Of a stretch of DNA of 64,000 nt, positions 8,450 to 16,962 are shown piece by piece (the stretch's first letter is position 1; each line of letters begins with the position of its first letter). The stretch comes from Halorientalis regularis (GTDB taxonomy: Archaea; Halobacteriota; Halobacteria; Halobacteriales; Haloarculaceae). Position numbers and translations under genes: made by a program. Location of the stretch: positions 166,718-230,717 of the forward strand of contig NZ_JALJCL010000007.1 in assembly GCF_023698535.1 (NCBI RefSeq), written 5' to 3'. The notes beneath the pieces were generated by a model. The model saw nothing but the letters and a program-made list of their open reading frames with translations, did not search any database and was not told where the DNA came from.

Positions 8450-8476
8450 GTTACCTTTTGGTAACGAAAAAATATA
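8450..8476 (-). promoter_or_regulatory. sufB promoter and palindromic operator
   Basis: Reading the minus strand, a TATA-like TATATTTTTT (8476-8467) is followed at once by GTTACC-AAAA-GGTAAC (8465-8450), a perfect 6-bp inverted repeat. The related sequences GTTACG and GTTACC recur at about 8441-8436 and 8422-8417 before the start at 8382. A repressor bound here would cover the transcription start. A metal- or redox-responsive regulator is a reasonable guess, given the genes behind it. Confidence 0.6.
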
Positions 8477-8969
8477 CTCACGATCGGCGGATGGTAGTCG
8501 CTGTCCGGTGTCGCGAGCGGTGGTCGGGCGCTGGTTGCTCGAGCGCACGGGAACGGACTACGGGAGACGTGTAACCGAAAGTGTCCACGACTCTGTCCGG
8601 GGTCGTTGGTTTCACCGTAGGAGCGACAGAACTTGCGGGCGAGTAGATATCCGGACTGAGAGAACGCGAGTTTTGATCGACGACGGCGGCCAGCCGGTCA
8701 GGCGGTGGCGAAGGCGTGGATGTACGTCGACTCCAGACGGGCCGAAATCAGGCGGCGATACCGTACAGAAGTGCAGAGAGGTGGTCAGCGAGGTCGGCGA
8801 TAGAGGATGTGAGGGTGCGGATTCAGCTAACCGACGGTGTCCTCACGTTCGACACGGACGAAGTGGTCGCGGTGTGGCACCACACGCACTCGCTCGCGGA
8901 CGCCGGCCTCGAAGGCTGAGACGGGTGTCTAGCGACCAACCGAAACGTGGAGTCTTTGGACGGGGTTCG
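8477..8969. other. long intergenic stretch with a weak ORF
   Basis: About 490 bp lie between the sufB promoter and the next gene. A plus-strand frame at 8716-8919 ends in a stretch with good codon use (IQLTDGVLTFDTDEVV then AVWHHTH) before a TGA. Its first half looks non-coding and it has no promoter I can see. It may be the tail of a decayed gene. I see no RNA gene or repeat in the remainder. Confidence 0.4.
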
Positions 8970-9209
8970 TCAGCTCGGCAGTTCGACCTCCTCGTCGATC
9001 TCGATCTCCTCGCCGACTTCGCTCCGCGAGACCAGCCAGGCCAACCCGACGATGGCACCCAGCGCCAGCAGAATGAACAGCTTCCCCGCCGCGCCACCGG
9101 ACTCGTCGGCGTCGTCGGCCTCGGCTCCCTCCTCGCCGCCGACGAAGGGTGCGGAGTTGGAGAACGTTGCGTCGTCGAGGTGGAGCTCGAACAGTGTGAT
9201 GTCGGCCAT
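8970..9209 (-). CDS. small single-span membrane protein
   Basis: The protein has 79 residues. An acidic N-terminal half (DDATFSNSAPFVGGEEG, then a Glu/Asp/Ala linker) is followed by one membrane span (KLFILLALGAIVGLAWLVS, about residue 43-61) and an acidic tail. The composition and layout are typical of small haloarchaeal membrane proteins, but I cannot name a family or function. It is divergently oriented to the M42 peptidase gene, with about 130 bp between the two starts. Confidence 0.6.
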   Translation of the reverse strand: MADITLFELHLDDATFSNSAPFVGGEEGAEADDADESGGAAGKLFILLALGAIVGLAWLVSRSEVGEEIEIDEEVELPS

Positions 9210-9337
9210 ACTGACGATTCCACGCGAGCCGGCTTACGGTTTGGGGAGACGACGAAGATACCTCGGTGTCGACTCGACGGGGCCGACTCGCACGAGTCGG
9301 TCGCCGGGTTCATGTTCGGGCCGGTGCAGAGGACGGT

Positions 9338-10402
9338 ATGGACAGACGACGACGAGAATTCCTCTTCGAATTGCTGGAGACTGGCGCACCGACGGGCTTC
9401 GAGACCGCCGCCCAACGGGTCTGGATCGATCACTGCTCGGACGTGGCCGACGACGTGCGAACCGACGCGTACGGCAACGCCGTCGCGGTCCACGAGGGCG
9501 ACCCCGACGCACCGACCGTCGTGGTGACGGGGCACGGCGACGAGATCGGGTTCGTCGTCCGCCGGATCGACGACGACGGCTTTCTCCACCTCTCGCGGGT
9601 CGGCGGGACGGACAAGACCGTCTCCCGCGGGCAACAGGTCACGATCCGCACCGACGACGGCCCGGTCTCGGGCGTGATCGGCCAGACGGCGATCCACCTG
9701 CGCGACGGCGACGACGACGAGGTGGCCGAGATCACCGAGCAGTACGTCGACATCGGGGCGGAGGACGGCGACGACGCGCGCGAACTCGTCGACGTTGGTG
9801 ACCCCCTGACCGTCGCTTCCGGCGTCGAAGCCCTCGAAGGGGCCCGGCTCACCGGCCGCGCGATGGACAACCGCGTGGGCACCTGGAGCGCCGCGGAAGT
9901 ACTCCGGTACGCGGTCGAGAACGACGTAGATGCGACAGTGAAGGCGGTCAGCACGGTCCAGGAAGAGGTCGGCGGCAACGGCGCGCAGATGATCGGGTTC
10001 GACCTCGATCCGGACGCCGCGGTCGTCGTGGACGTGACCCACGCGACGGACACGCCCGGGCTGGCCGCCAAGCGCGACGTGGACGTGGCACTGGGCGAGG
10101 GGCCGTCGATCCGGCGCGGGCTCCCGGACCATCCGAAACTGGTCGACGCGCTCCGGACCGTGGCGGACGAGGTGGACGTTCCGGTCCAGCTGGAGGCGGC
10201 GAGCAACACCACCAAGACCGACGCGAATTCCATCTTCGTCCAGCGCGGCGGCATCCCCTCTGTCAACGTCGGCATTCCGACCCGGTACATGCACACGCCG
10301 GTCGAAGTAATCGACACGAGCGATCTGACCGGTGCCGTCGACGTGGTCGCGGCGGCCGTGGAACGGGCCGAGGAGTTCGCCCCCTACGCGGTGGAGCCGT
10401 AG
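9338..10402 (+). CDS. M42-family aminopeptidase
   Basis: This 354-residue co-catalytic metallo-aminopeptidase starts at the Met of MDRRRREFLFELLE, since an upstream extension has no family features. Metal and catalytic motifs appear in order: TGHGDEIGF (His ligand), GRAMDNRVG (bridging Asp), QEEVGG (catalytic Glu and ligand), VVVDVTHATD (Asp) and a C-terminal RYMHTPVEV (His). The family forms large tetrahedral complexes that trim peptides in the cytoplasm. No partner genes are linked. Confidence 0.9.
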   Translation: MDRRRREFLFELLETGAPTGFETAAQRVWIDHCSDVADDVRTDAYGNAVAVHEGDPDAPTVVVTGHGDEIGFVVRRIDDDGFLHLSRVGGTDKTVSRGQQVTIRTDDGPVSGVIGQTAIHLRDGDDDEVAEITEQYVDIGAEDGDDARELVDVGDPLTVASGVEALEGARLTGRAMDNRVGTWSAAEVLRYAVENDVDATVKAVSTVQEEVGGNGAQMIGFDLDPDAAVVVDVTHATDTPGLAAKRDVDVALGEGPSIRRGLPDHPKLVDALRTVADEVDVPVQLEAASNTTKTDANSIFVQRGGIPSVNVGIPTRYMHTPVEVIDTSDLTGAVDVVAAAVERAEEFAPYAVEP

Positions 10403-10468
10403 GCAGCCACCGGTCAGTGCTGGAAAACCGGATCGGAGGCACGTTCCGGCCGTTGGAATAGCGGTACG

Positions 10469-10475
10469 TTTATAC
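10469..10475 (+). promoter_or_regulatory. TATA box of the Sm-like/L37e unit
   Basis: TTTATAC lies 24-30 bp before the ATG at 10499. This spacing fits a leaderless haloarchaeal transcript and supports that start. Confidence 0.6.
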
Positions 10476-10498
10476 GTGCGTCTGCACCCGGTTTCGGT

Positions 10499-10684
10499 AT
10501 GAGTGGACGACCGCTGGATGTCCTCGAAGCGGCACTCGGTTCGAGTGTGACGGTCCAACTGAAAGGGGGCGAGATGTACGAGGGAGAGCTCACCGGCTAC
10601 GACCAGCACATGAACCTGGTCATCGAGGAAGGTGAAGACACAACGATTATACGCGGCGATAACGTGGTCTCGATCAACCCATGA
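10499..10684 (+). CDS. Sm-like (Lsm) RNA-binding protein
   Basis: This 61-residue archaeal Lsm protein contains the Sm1 motif ([29 protein letters not shown]) and the Sm2 motif ([12 protein letters not shown]). The uridine-binding residues of the family, D in GYDQHMN and RGDNV, are present. It should form a ring that binds short U-rich RNA. Its stop overlaps the start of the L37e gene (ATGA), the usual haloarchaeal arrangement, so the two are translated from one message. Confidence 0.95.
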   Translation: MSGRPLDVLEAALGSSVTVQLKGGEMYEGELTGYDQHMNLVIEEGEDTTIIRGDNVVSINP

Positions 10685-10854
10685 CTGGTGCAGGAACCCC
10701 GAGTCAGGGGAAGAAAAACACCACGACACACACGAAGTGTCGTCGGTGTGGCGAGAAGTCGTATCACACGAAAAAGAAAGTCTGTTCGTCCTGTGGTTTC
10801 GGCAAATCCGCCAAGCGCCGTGACTACGCCTGGCAGGAGAAGTCGGGCGAGTAA
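10681..10854 (+). CDS. rpl37e: 50S ribosomal protein L37e
   Basis: The protein has 57 residues. The zinc finger uses C20, C23, C35 and C38 (CRRC and CSSC), surrounded by basic residues, and ends with the typical [13 protein letters not shown] tail. It binds 23S rRNA in the large subunit. The ATG overlaps the Lsm stop codon by four bases. It is short and basic and easily missed by ORF callers. purF follows after 24 bp. Confidence 0.95.
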   Translation: MTGAGTPSQGKKNTTTHTKCRRCGEKSYHTKKKVCSSCGFGKSAKRRDYAWQEKSGE

Positions 10855-10878
10855 CGGACGGACACCTCACCATCCACC

Positions 10879-12324
10879 ATGCACGAGAAGTGCGGCGTCG
10901 TCGGCGTATCGCTAGAAGACCGAGACGCCGCCCGCCCGCTCTACTATTCTCTGTACGCCCTCCAGCACCGCGGCCAAGAGTCGGCCGGCATCGTCACCCA
11001 CGACGGGTTTCAACAGCACTCCCACGTCGAGATGGGGCTCGTCGGCGACGCCTTCCAGCAGGGTGACCTCGAAGACCTGAACGGCTCACACGGGATCGGG
11101 CACGTCAGATACCCGACCGCAGGGGGCGTCAACGCCTCCTGTGCCCAGCCCTTTTCCGTCTCGTTCAAGAGTGGCTCGCTCGGACTGAGCCACAACGGCA
11201 ACCTCGTCAACGCAGACGAGGTGGGCGATCAGCTCGCGGAACTGGGCCACGCCTTTACTTCCGACGGCGACACGGAGGTTATCGCTCACGATCTGGCGCG
11301 CAACCTCCTCGAAGAGGACCTCGTGCGCGCGGTCAAGCGGACGATGAGCCGGATCCACGGGTCGTACTCGCTGACGATCATGCACGACGACACCGTGCTG
11401 GGCGTGCGCGACCCCGAAGGGAACCGGCCGCTCTGTATCGGCGAACTCGAAGATGGCTACGTGCTGGCCTCGGAGTCGGCGGCCATCGACACGCTGGACG
11501 GCGAGTTGATACGCGACGTGCGGCCGGGCGAACTCGTCGTCCTCCACGCCGACGGCACGGGCTACGACACGTATCAGCTCGTCCAGCCCGAGAACACGGC
11601 TCACTGCTTCTTCGAACACGTCTACTTCGCGCGACCGGACTCCGTTATCGACGACGAACTCGTCTACGAGGTGCGCCGGGATCTCGGGCGCGCGCTCTGG
11701 GACGAGAGCGGCATCGACTCCGACGTGGTGATGCCCGTCCCCGACTCCGGGCGGGCGTTCGCTTCGGGCTACGCCGAGGCGGCCAACGAGGACGACGACG
11801 CCGACGGCGTCGAGTTCGCCGAGGGGCTGATGAAGAACCGCTACGTCGGCCGAACCTTCATCATGCCGACTCAGGACGAGCGCGAGCGGGCGGTGCGACT
11901 GAAGCTCAACCCGATCAAGTCGACGGTCGAGGACAAGACCGTGACGCTGATCGACGACTCCATCGTCCGGGGGACGACCTCCAACCAGCTCGTGCAGTTG
12001 CTCTACGACGCCGGCGCGGAGGAAGTCCACGTCCGGATCGGTGCGCCGCCCATCGTCGCCCCGTGTTACATGGGGATCGACATGGCCTCCCGCGAGGAGT
12101 TGATCGCGGCCGATCAGTCGGTCGCGGACATCCGCGACGAGATCGGAGCCGATTCGCTGGCCTATCTCTCTATCGACGCCGTGGCTGGCGCGCTCTCGAA
12201 GTCCAAAGCCGACCTCTGTCTCGGCTGTGTCACCGGGGAGTACCCCTACGACATCGACGGCGAGGCCAAGGACCGCGAGGTCGACCGGCCCGCCATCGGG
12301 ACGACTGCGAGCGCGGACGACTGA
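10879..12324 (+). CDS. purF: amidophosphoribosyltransferase
   Basis: The enzyme has 481 residues. It transfers the glutamine amide to PRPP, the first committed step of purine synthesis. The N-terminal glutaminase domain begins MHEKCGVVG, with C5 the expected nucleophile after trimming. The PRPP loop is VTLIDDSIVRGTTS. Cysteines in AHCFFEHVYF, APCYMGIDM and CLGC match the four ligands of the structural [4Fe-4S] cluster in the Bacillus-type enzyme. It therefore appears to be the oxygen-sensitive Fe-S form. It lies 24 bp after L37e and may be co-transcribed. Confidence 0.96.
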   Translation: MHEKCGVVGVSLEDRDAARPLYYSLYALQHRGQESAGIVTHDGFQQHSHVEMGLVGDAFQQGDLEDLNGSHGIGHVRYPTAGGVNASCAQPFSVSFKSGSLGLSHNGNLVNADEVGDQLAELGHAFTSDGDTEVIAHDLARNLLEEDLVRAVKRTMSRIHGSYSLTIMHDDTVLGVRDPEGNRPLCIGELEDGYVLASESAAIDTLDGELIRDVRPGELVVLHADGTGYDTYQLVQPENTAHCFFEHVYFARPDSVIDDELVYEVRRDLGRALWDESGIDSDVVMPVPDSGRAFASGYAEAANEDDDADGVEFAEGLMKNRYVGRTFIMPTQDERERAVRLKLNPIKSTVEDKTVTLIDDSIVRGTTSNQLVQLLYDAGAEEVHVRIGAPPIVAPCYMGIDMASREELIAADQSVADIRDEIGADSLAYLSIDAVAGALSKSKADLCLGCVTGEYPYDIDGEAKDREVDRPAIGTTASADD

Positions 12325-12421
12325 CGGCCGGCTCGACCGAACGGGAGAGCCGGCGAATGGACGAACGGTGACCAGCGGGAGCCGTGAGTCGGGAGGGTGA
12401 GCGTAACGAGGCCTCCGACTT

Positions 12422-12982
12422 TCAGTACAAGACGTATAACAGCAGGTAGACGACGGTCCCAAGAGCGAACGAGACGAGCCACAGCGTCGCGGCGACGCGG
12501 CCGACGCGGGGGTGGTTGGTCGTCGGAATCTCGCCCGTCGAGCGGGTCAACGCCAGCAGGAGGACGTAGAACAGCAGGGGGATACAGACGATGGCGAGCA
12601 GGATGTGGATGCCGAGGATCGGGAAGTAGACGAACTGCTCGACCGCGGTCGGGCCCGGGAAGTCGGTGGGGCCTTCGAGGCTCACGCGGTAGAGGTAGAG
12701 CACGAGGAAGGTGGCAAAGAGCACGAGGGCGGCCAGCATCGCGTTGCGGTGGCGCGTCACCTGGCCCTGGCGGATGGCGCGCCAGCCAGCGAGGATAACG
12801 ACGATGGCGAGCACGCTCACGACGGCGTTGATGTGGGGAATCGCTGCGAGAAACCACTCGGGGGCCACGGGGAGCGCGGCCCGGGGGATCACGCCGAGGA
12901 CGGCACCGAACACCAGCGCGAGCGCCACGACGGTCAGCAGGCCGGTCAACTCGGGGACACGGTCTCGCGCGCGCAGTTCCAT
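12422..12982 (-). CDS. DUF420-family membrane protein
   Basis: This 186-residue protein has five predicted spans and the family's landmarks: PHINAVVSVLAIVVILAGW, then RHRNAMLAALVLFATFLVLY, and a His in the LGIHILLAIVCIPLLFYV segment. DUF420 members accompany haem-copper oxidases and are suspected to help their assembly. No oxidase genes are in this window. The gene converges with purF, and about 100 bp between them hold no further feature I can see. Confidence 0.8.
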   Translation of the reverse strand: MELRARDRVPELTGLLTVVALALVFGAVLGVIPRAALPVAPEWFLAAIPHINAVVSVLAIVVILAGWRAIRQGQVTRHRNAMLAALVLFATFLVLYLYRVSLEGPTDFPGPTAVEQFVYFPILGIHILLAIVCIPLLFYVLLLALTRSTGEIPTTNHPRVGRVAATLWLVSFALGTVVYLLLYVLY

Positions 12983-13050
12983 GGCCGAGAATAGCGTCCG
13001 AACAGGAATGTGCGTTTCCGTTCGCGGCGGGCGGTCGGCCGTGACCCGGC

Positions 13051-14193
13051 TCAGGCGTACGGCGCGGGTCGCTCGCCGAGCGTGAGCTGGACGGTCATCC
13101 GTCGCCCGTCGCGGATGAGTTCGACGGGGATCGTGTCATCCGGACTGGTCACCAGCGCGAGGTAGGTCGAGAGTTCCTCCTGGCTCCGGATCGTCTGCCC
13201 GCCCATCCCGACGACCACGTCGCCGCCGGTCGGGACCCGAACGCCGTCGATGGTCGTGTTTCCGCTCGATCCTTGGAGGACGCCGCTAGAGGGGCTGTCC
13301 GGGCGCACGTCGGCGATGTACACACCGTCGGCGTCGGAGAGACCCTCGGCCTCGGCGATCAGTGGCGTGACGCTGGTGAGGCTGACACCCATGAACGAGT
13401 GCTGGTAGTCACCGGTCTCGATCAGCGACGGGACGACACGGTTGGTTAGCGCGGCCGAGATGGCGAAGCCGATGTTGTCGCCGCCGCCCGAGTTGATGAC
13501 GCCCGCGACTTCCCCGTCGAGCGTCACCAGCGGGCCGCCGCTGTTACCGGGGTTGACCGGCGCGTCCGTCTGGATCGCGTCCGGGATGCGGAAGTTGTTG
13601 CGCGCGGGCAGAGAGCGGTCCACCCCGCTGACTACGCCCGTGGTCATCGACCCGGTGTAGCCGAGCGGATTTCCAATCGCGATAACCGGCTGGCCGATGG
13701 CGACTTCGCCGCCGATGAGCGATAGCGGTGTCGCCGAGGCAGGGACGTCCGGGACCTCGAGGACGGCGAGGTCGCTGTAGGCGTCGGTGCCGACGACTTC
13801 GGCGGTGCGCCACTGGCCGTCGGTGAACTGGACACGAATATCGTCGAAGATGGTCCCCGGTTCGAAGATAGCGCCTCTCGTGTCGGTCACGACGTGTTCG
13901 TTCGTGACGATGTACCGGCCGTCGTCGTAGACGAATCCCGACCCTTCGCCCACTCGGCCCCGGGAGTCCGCGTAGACGCGGATCAGGACGACCGAGTCGA
14001 TCGTCTGTCTGTACACGTCGGTGTAGACCGACTGCGATTCCGGCGTCGAATTGAGCAACTCCGTCGCCTTCGGGTTCGAGACGTTTCCCGAATCCGGTGT
14101 CCCCGATCGCGGGGTGTTACAGCCGGCAACACCGGCAGCGACGCCGGTCGCCGCGGCCAGCAACCGTCGCCGTGTCAACTGCTCACTACCCAT
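13051..14193 (-). CDS. secreted HtrA/DegP-type serine protease (Tat lipoprotein)
   Basis: The protein has 380 residues. It opens with a twin-arginine signal (TRRRLLAAATG) ending in a lipobox (VAGC), so it is probably a lipid-anchored protein on the outside of the membrane. The trypsin-like domain has the catalytic triad in NEHVV (His), SDLAVLEV (Asp) and NPGNSGGP (Ser). A C-terminal PDZ domain (residues about 275-375) contains GVYIADVRPDSPS and GGDVVVGMGGQTI. It would degrade or refold damaged envelope proteins. Confidence 0.92.
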   Translation of the reverse strand: MGSEQLTRRRLLAAATGVAAGVAGCNTPRSGTPDSGNVSNPKATELLNSTPESQSVYTDVYRQTIDSVVLIRVYADSRGRVGEGSGFVYDDGRYIVTNEHVVTDTRGAIFEPGTIFDDIRVQFTDGQWRTAEVVGTDAYSDLAVLEVPDVPASATPLSLIGGEVAIGQPVIAIGNPLGYTGSMTTGVVSGVDRSLPARNNFRIPDAIQTDAPVNPGNSGGPLVTLDGEVAGVINSGGGDNIGFAISAALTNRVVPSLIETGDYQHSFMGVSLTSVTPLIAEAEGLSDADGVYIADVRPDSPSSGVLQGSSGNTTIDGVRVPTGGDVVVGMGGQTIRSQEELSTYLALVTSPDDTIPVELIRDGRRMTVQLTLGERPAPYA

Positions 14194-14679
14194 ACAGAGC
14201 CGTTAGGAGCGGGGTTGATAAAGACCAGCGATACGATCAGCGAACGCGACGGTTGCAACTCGACGAGAGTGAAAGAGTGAGGGAGGGGATGTGTGGGGTG
14301 GGTGGGGGGAACGAGGGGTGGGGTGAAAGTAGGGTGGGTGGGTGGGGTGGGTAGGTGGTGGGATCAGCATGCCACCACTGTGCCAGCACATCTACTTCTG
14401 TGGAGGTGGATAATAAACGTACCTGTGCTATTATCTATTCTGATAATCGCCGGTGCCAAAATCGGCTCGGGGTCGGACCGTAACCAGTCACGAGGGGGAC
14501 CGCAGTTCCGGAAACATCAGAGAGGATTCAGTGATATTTACCGCTTCACCGAAACAAGTCCTTCTTTGGACCGCGTATCTCCCCCAATCTATTTCTTGAC
14601 TTGCGGTCATACCAAGAACAAGAATGGTTCGCGAATCCGTGGTGTTGTCGGGTGCCTGCCAGTACGGCGTGATTGAGCG
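14194..14679. other. intergenic region with a G-rich block and a possible promoter
   Basis: There is no gene in these 486 bp. The first part holds the G-rich tract described separately. The second part is AT-richer (TGGATAATAAACG near 14408-14420, and several T-rich runs) and probably contains the promoter and leader of the HalX regulator that starts at 14680. No RNA gene was recognised. Confidence 0.5.
14281..14362 (+). repeat. G-rich tract with many GGG/GGGG runs
   Basis: An 82-bp stretch on the plus strand consists mostly of GGG and GGGG runs separated by short T, A or TG spacers (GGGGTGGGTGGGGGG and similar). This is enough for several overlapping G-quadruplexes. It lies in the intergenic space beyond the 5' end of the divergent HtrA gene. 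It is simple in sequence and may be prone to slippage. Confidence 0.75.
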
Positions 14680-15315
14680 ATGAGTCAGGGATCTCCAGTC
14701 GTCCTCGTCGTGGACGACAACAGGGCTATCGCGAACACGTATACGGCGTTTCTGTCGGACGAGTACGACGTCCGGACAGCCTACGACGGGAAAGAGGCGC
14801 TCGGCGAACTCGACGAGACCGTCGACGTGGTGTTGCTGGACCGGCGGATGCCGGAAGTATCCGGTGACGCCGTCCTCGAAGAGATCGAGTCCCGCCAGCT
14901 CGACTGCCGGGTCGTCATGCTGACCGCGGTCGACCCGGACTTCGACATCATCGACATGGGTTTCGACGAGTACCTCGTCAAGCCAATCGAGCGCGAGGAA
15001 CTCAACGAAGTCGTCAGCGAGATGCTGGAGCGGGCGACCTACGACGACGACTTCCGCCGGTTCCTGGCGCTGGTCTCGAAGAAAGCCACACTCGAAAAGG
15101 AGAAATCCAGCGCGGAACTGGAAGCCAGCGACGAATACGCCAAGATCAAACGACGCCTCGACGACCGCCGCGAACAGGTCGGCGTCGACATGTCCGACCT
15201 CGAAGAGAACTTTTCGGACGTGTCGGGCACGATCAAGGTGACCGAGATGGACGCCTCGGGCGACCGGGACGTGCCGGACATCCCGGGCATCGACGAGGAC
15301 GAAGCTGGGGAGTGA
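14680..15315 (+). CDS. response regulator with HalX domain
   Basis: The protein has 211 residues. The receiver domain spans about 7-120, with the acidic pair in VVDDN, the phosphoacceptor Asp in VVLLDRRMP (about D54), a Thr in MLTAVD and the Lys in LVKPIE. It is followed by the haloarchaeal HalX domain (LERATYDDDFRRFLALVSKKATLE), predicted helical, and an acidic tail. It has no DNA-binding domain. Output is probably through protein contacts. No kinase gene is adjacent, while a HalOD1-like protein is encoded next on the other strand. Confidence 0.9.
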   Translation: MSQGSPVVLVVDDNRAIANTYTAFLSDEYDVRTAYDGKEALGELDETVDVVLLDRRMPEVSGDAVLEEIESRQLDCRVVMLTAVDPDFDIIDMGFDEYLVKPIEREELNEVVSEMLERATYDDDFRRFLALVSKKATLEKEKSSAELEASDEYAKIKRRLDDRREQVGVDMSDLEENFSDVSGTIKVTEMDASGDRDVPDIPGIDEDEAGE

Positions 15316-15409
15316 GTCACTCGCCGCCGTTCGTGGTGGGACTCACTCGACCAATACAGAATCGAGCATGAGACCCCGGATACACGGGAATCTTCGATTC
15401 CGGGCCTGC

Positions 15410-15679
15410 TCACTCGAAGTCACTGCCGCCAGCCGGACGGCACGCGATACTCCCGTCGCTCCGGGGGCAGACGACGTGGTCGGCGTACCTGAAGCAGACG
15501 GTCAGGTCGTGATCGGTGGTGCGTGCACTGGTATACAGCGTGTCGAGCGCGTCCGGATCGATGGTGTCGGCAAGGACTGGTAGCTCGGTCGGCCCGCTCT
15601 CGCTCACCGTTGCCAGTACCCCGACCACCTGTCCGCTCGCTGATTCAACCGGCGGGTCGAAATCGGTCACGTACCACAC
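15410..15679 (-). CDS. HalOD1 output-domain protein
   Basis: The protein has 89 residues. It matches the halobacterial output domain 1: VVGVLATVSESGPTELPVL, then DTIDPDALDTLYTSA and a last beta part with LTVCFRYADHVV and SDGSIACRP. These stand-alone domains are common in haloarchaea beside two-component genes. Their biochemical role is unknown. It is convergent with the HalX regulator. Between it and the repeats at 15953 lie about 270 bp without a recognisable gene. Confidence 0.75.
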   Translation of the reverse strand: MWYVTDFDPPVESASGQVVGVLATVSESGPTELPVLADTIDPDALDTLYTSARTTDHDLTVCFRYADHVVCPRSDGSIACRPAGGSDFE

Positions 15680-15952
15680 GTCGGGGTCCCCGTCTCACGG
15701 AGGGACGAAACTCGGAGTCTCCCCACTCACGGGCCGTGACCCCCCATGCAAGAACCGCTCGTTGTACGCCACCCCAATTCTCGAATCCTGCATGGTAAAC
15801 CAGGGAGCGACGCCGCTGCAGAATTCGATACCACGCCTATCGACGACCTCCGGTGCTGAGGCTCCTGTATTGCACTTGGAAAGGAATTATGCGTGGGTGC
15901 AGTCCCAAGGGAATGCACCTGCACTCGGGTCGCGGGCATCGCCCGCGGGATG

Positions 15953-16150
15953 AGTGCGTGGGACCGGATTTGAACCACGGTCGCGTCAGAGACGCTCCCT
16001 GATTCAAATCCGACCGTGCACATCGGACCGCGCAGGTTTTGTGCGGTCGATAGTGCGTGGGACCGGATTTGAACCACGGTCGCGTCAGAGACGCTCCCTG
16101 ATTCAAATCCGACCGTGCACATCGGACCGCGCAGGTTTTGTGCGGTCGAT
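15953..16150 (+). repeat. two exact tandem 99-bp repeats carrying a tRNA-Leu 3' end
   Basis: Units 15953-16051 and 16052-16150 are identical, and the next 24 bp (16151-16174) repeat the start of the unit again. Those 24 bp are the 3' end of the tRNA-Leu gene that follows, read from the minus strand: acceptor strand, T arm and two flanking bases. Inside each unit GGATTTGAA and TTCAAATCC form inverted arms, with CACGGTCG/CGACCGTG nested around the same centre. Duplicated tRNA 3' ends are the usual trace of site-specific integration. No integrase gene is nearby. Confidence 0.9.
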
Positions 16151-16152
16151 AG

Positions 16153-16237
<85 letters not shown>

Positions 16238-16277
16238 ACTGTGTATCTATCTGCACTCCATCGGTATCCGTGGCCGG

Positions 16278-16284
16278 ATAAAAG
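16278..16284 (-). promoter_or_regulatory. box A of the tRNA-Leu gene
   Basis: CTTTTAT on the minus strand, preceded by a purine-rich GAAAG, lies about 41 bp before the tRNA 5' end. This leaves a leader of roughly 15 nt to be removed by RNase P. Confidence 0.5.
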
Positions 16285-16401
16285 GGCTTTCGTTTGCCGA
16301 CGGCGAACCGGTCGGATCGGATCACCGGGTGGGAGTGATGCCGGGGTAGCAGTGGTGTCGGAAACGGACCTTTCAAATACGGGGCAGCTATTACCGCCCG
16401 T

Positions 16402-16905
16402 ATGGCCAAATACTCGACCGGCGGCGCGGGCGGAAACGCCGGCGGGAGCTGCGAACTCTGCGGTACGGAGGACGCCGACCTCCGGACGGCAAACGTCGCC
16501 GGAGCCCAGCTCGAAGTCTGTGCGGACTGCGCACAGCACGGCGACGACGCGACCAGTAGTTCCGACGACGACGACAGCAGGAGCGACAGCGACCGCAAGC
16601 GCCGCGCGGCCCAGAACGCCGCCCGCATCGACGACGCACGCAAAGGCGACCCGACTCACTGGGAGGAGGAAGGCACCGACTACGAGGACGACCAGTTGCC
16701 CTACCTCGTCACCGATTACGGCAAGCGGCTCACCGACGCGCGCCAGGACGCTGGCCTCCAGCTCGAAGAACTCGCCGACGAACTCGGCATCGATCAGGCC
16801 GACCTGCTGGCCGTCGAGCAGGGCCGTGCCACCCAGGCCGGCGTCGGCGGCTCCGTCATCTCCAAACTCGAAGACAGGCTCGGCGTGGAACTCGCAGAAT
16901 CCTGA
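16402..16905 (+). CDS. archaeal multiprotein bridging factor (aMBF1)
   Basis: The protein has 167 residues. It begins with a zinc ribbon (C17, C20 in CELC and C39, C42 in CADC). A long acidic, Ser/Asp-rich linker follows, then an HTH domain at about 107-165 (YGKRLTDARQDAGLQLEELADELGI and a recognition helix through DLLAVEQGRAT). In eukaryotes the counterpart bridges activators to TBP. In archaea it is linked with the ribosome and translation. It is monocistronic here. Confidence 0.92.
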   Translation: MAKYSTGGAGGNAGGSCELCGTEDADLRTANVAGAQLEVCADCAQHGDDATSSSDDDDSRSDSDRKRRAAQNAARIDDARKGDPTHWEEEGTDYEDDQLPYLVTDYGKRLTDARQDAGLQLEELADELGIDQADLLAVEQGRATQAGVGGSVISKLEDRLGVELAES

Positions 16906-16962
16906 CCAGGCGCTCGATTCTCGGCCCCGTTCGTTTTTGTTCCGTGCCTACCAGCTAGCGCC

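Noticed and set aside
8508..9527. Plus-strand ORF of 339 codons between sufB and the peptidase
   Set aside because: Arg-rich, runs antisense through the small membrane-protein gene and into the peptidase start. No promoter or domain.
8843..10873. 676-codon minus-strand ORF across the M42 peptidase and Lsm genes
   Set aside because: It crosses three well-supported features and resembles no protein.
15953..16150. CRISPR array
   Set aside because: Only two units with no spacers; the units are exact tandem copies carrying a tRNA end.
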